Source: Bacteroides sp. CAG:709
GTDB taxonomy: Bacteria > Bacteroidota > Bacteroidia > Bacteroidales > UBA932
Length of the DNA stretch: 31,322 nt
NCBI GenBank assembly: GCA_000434935.1
Contig: FR882200.1
Span: 1,065 to 32,386, forward strand
Direction: 5' to 3'
How positions within the stretch are numbered: position 1 is the stretch's first letter; the number at the start of each line of letters is the position of its first letter. Shown here one piece after another: positions 30,719 to 31,322 of the stretch. The notes below the pieces were generated by a model, which saw only the letters and a program-made list of their open reading frames with translations, made no database searches and was not told the origin of the DNA. The position numbers and the translations under genes were made by a program.

Positions 30719-31322
30719 ATGTCCAAAACATTGAAACATAGTAAAGCACGAAAATTCTTCCGTTCATTGACGGGCAAGAACGCCGGTCTGCTGTTCTTCG
30801 CGATAGCGGCATTGAGCATCATTGCCAACATATTCCTGAACAGGAGGTCGGACTTTTCGGATTTCGCCGCCAAACGATTCACGAGCGCGGTAAACAAGCG
30901 GTTCGACAAGCTGGAATCATACATGAACACCGCGCTGGCCACATCGCCCGCAGATTGGCTGAACCTGAAAGGGATTCCTGAGGACATGGTCGTGTACCGC
31001 TATGCCGGCGACTCCCTGCAGTCATGGTGCAACCAGTTTTCATTGGACAATGACGATATCGCGGACCGCATGGTGGTGCAGCGGTTCGCAAATCTGCGTT
31101 ACAACCTGATTTCACCTCTCGCGGAAGCAGACACCACGGTCAAGTTCATGAACATCGGGCCGAAATGGTACCTGGTGAAAGCGCTCTTCGGGAAAGGAGG
31201 CAGCCGCATAATCGGAGGACTTGAAATCAGGAACACATTGGATTCCAGGTCAATAAACGGGGTTAACCCGAAATTCAGGCTCTCGGACAGATTCTCATTG
31301 CAGCCGATAAGCTACAGCGGCG
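30719..31322 (+). CDS. Membrane protein, probable sensor histidine kinase N-terminus (partial)
   Basis: An open frame from the ATG at 30719 runs off the window end after 201 codons. Residues 1-20 are basic, 21-41 form a membrane helix (NAGLLFFAIAALSIIANIF), and the rest is soluble and presumably periplasmic, with VVYRYAGDSLQSWCNQF, NIGPKWYLVKALFGKG and IIGGLEIRNTLDS. These stretches resemble the extracytoplasmic part of a family of Bacteroidota sensor histidine kinases, from memory; no kinase domain is in view. The C-terminus is missing because of the window edge, not because the gene is broken. It follows rlmH by 6 bp. Confidence 0.6.
   Translation, partial: MSKTLKHSKARKFFRSLTGKNAGLLFFAIAALSIIANIFLNRRSDFSDFAAKRFTSAVNKRFDKLESYMNTALATSPADWLNLKGIPEDMVVYRYAGDSLQSWCNQFSLDNDDIADRMVVQRFANLRYNLISPLAEADTTVKFMNIGPKWYLVKALFGKGGSRIIGGLEIRNTLDSRSINGVNPKFRLSDRFSLQPISYSG

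Noticed and set aside
1..31322. CRISPR array, tRNA/rRNA gene, prophage or insertion sequence
   Set aside because: No regularly spaced repeats, no tRNA-like cloverleaf noticed by eye, and no transposase, integrase or phage structural protein among the reading frames.

Overview
The window is a mostly housekeeping chromosomal segment of a Bacteroidota bacterium, almost certainly order Bacteroidales. The evidence is the gene families (DUF4369/thioredoxin lipoprotein, DUF4783, a GT3-GT35 glycogen synthase/phosphorylase fusion, a long eukaryote-like IleS, ileS-traR-lspA order), the repeated TAnnTTTG promoter -7 boxes with TTTG upstream, the scarcity of Shine-Dalgarno sequences, and a small YxTPE-type microprotein in front of a fimbrillin-like lipoprotein. 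The genus cannot be fixed from the sequence. No tRNA, rRNA, CRISPR array, transposase, integrase or phage gene is visible.

Layout. 1-177: a fold-back repeat (17-bp inverted repeats around a 12-bp hairpin). 178-4729 (minus): ileS, a TraR/DksA-like regulator and lspA, in one operon. 4779-5974 (plus): a CvpA-like membrane protein and tsaB. 5975-6343: non-coding, with a hairpin repeat and then a promoter lying inside a palindrome. 6344-8023 (plus): a 50-aa microprotein and a 504-aa lipoprotein whose last quarter is AT-rich. 8136-10139 (minus): greA, a HIT hydrolase and a thioredoxin-fold lipoprotein lacking CXXC. 10246-23728 (minus): a near-gapless train read in the order xseA, xseB, glgB, debranching enzyme, GT4 transferase, GH57 amylase, GT3-GT35 fusion, ribF, small membrane protein. 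23978-27303 (plus): engB, prs, a small Cys-rich membrane protein and der, ending at a bidirectional terminator. 27384-30127 (minus): efp on its own promoter, then DUF4783, cmk and ispH. 30239-31322 (plus): rlmH and the start of a membrane protein, probably a sensor kinase, cut by the window end.

How it fits together. The central block holds a glycogen cycle: synthesis (GT3), branching (GH13), debranching, phosphorolysis (GT35), a GH57 amylase-type enzyme and a GT4 enzyme. It sits directly behind the exonuclease VII genes, with intergenic gaps of a few bases and one consensus promoter in front of xseA, so these genes are probably co-transcribed. The rest is translation (ileS, efp, tsaB, rlmH, der, engB), nucleotide and cofactor supply (prs, cmk, ribF, ispH) and envelope proteins. 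The least ordinary stretch is 5975-8023: palindromic promoter, microprotein and modular lipoprotein. I found nothing that looks like a complete new defence, mobile or biosynthetic system.
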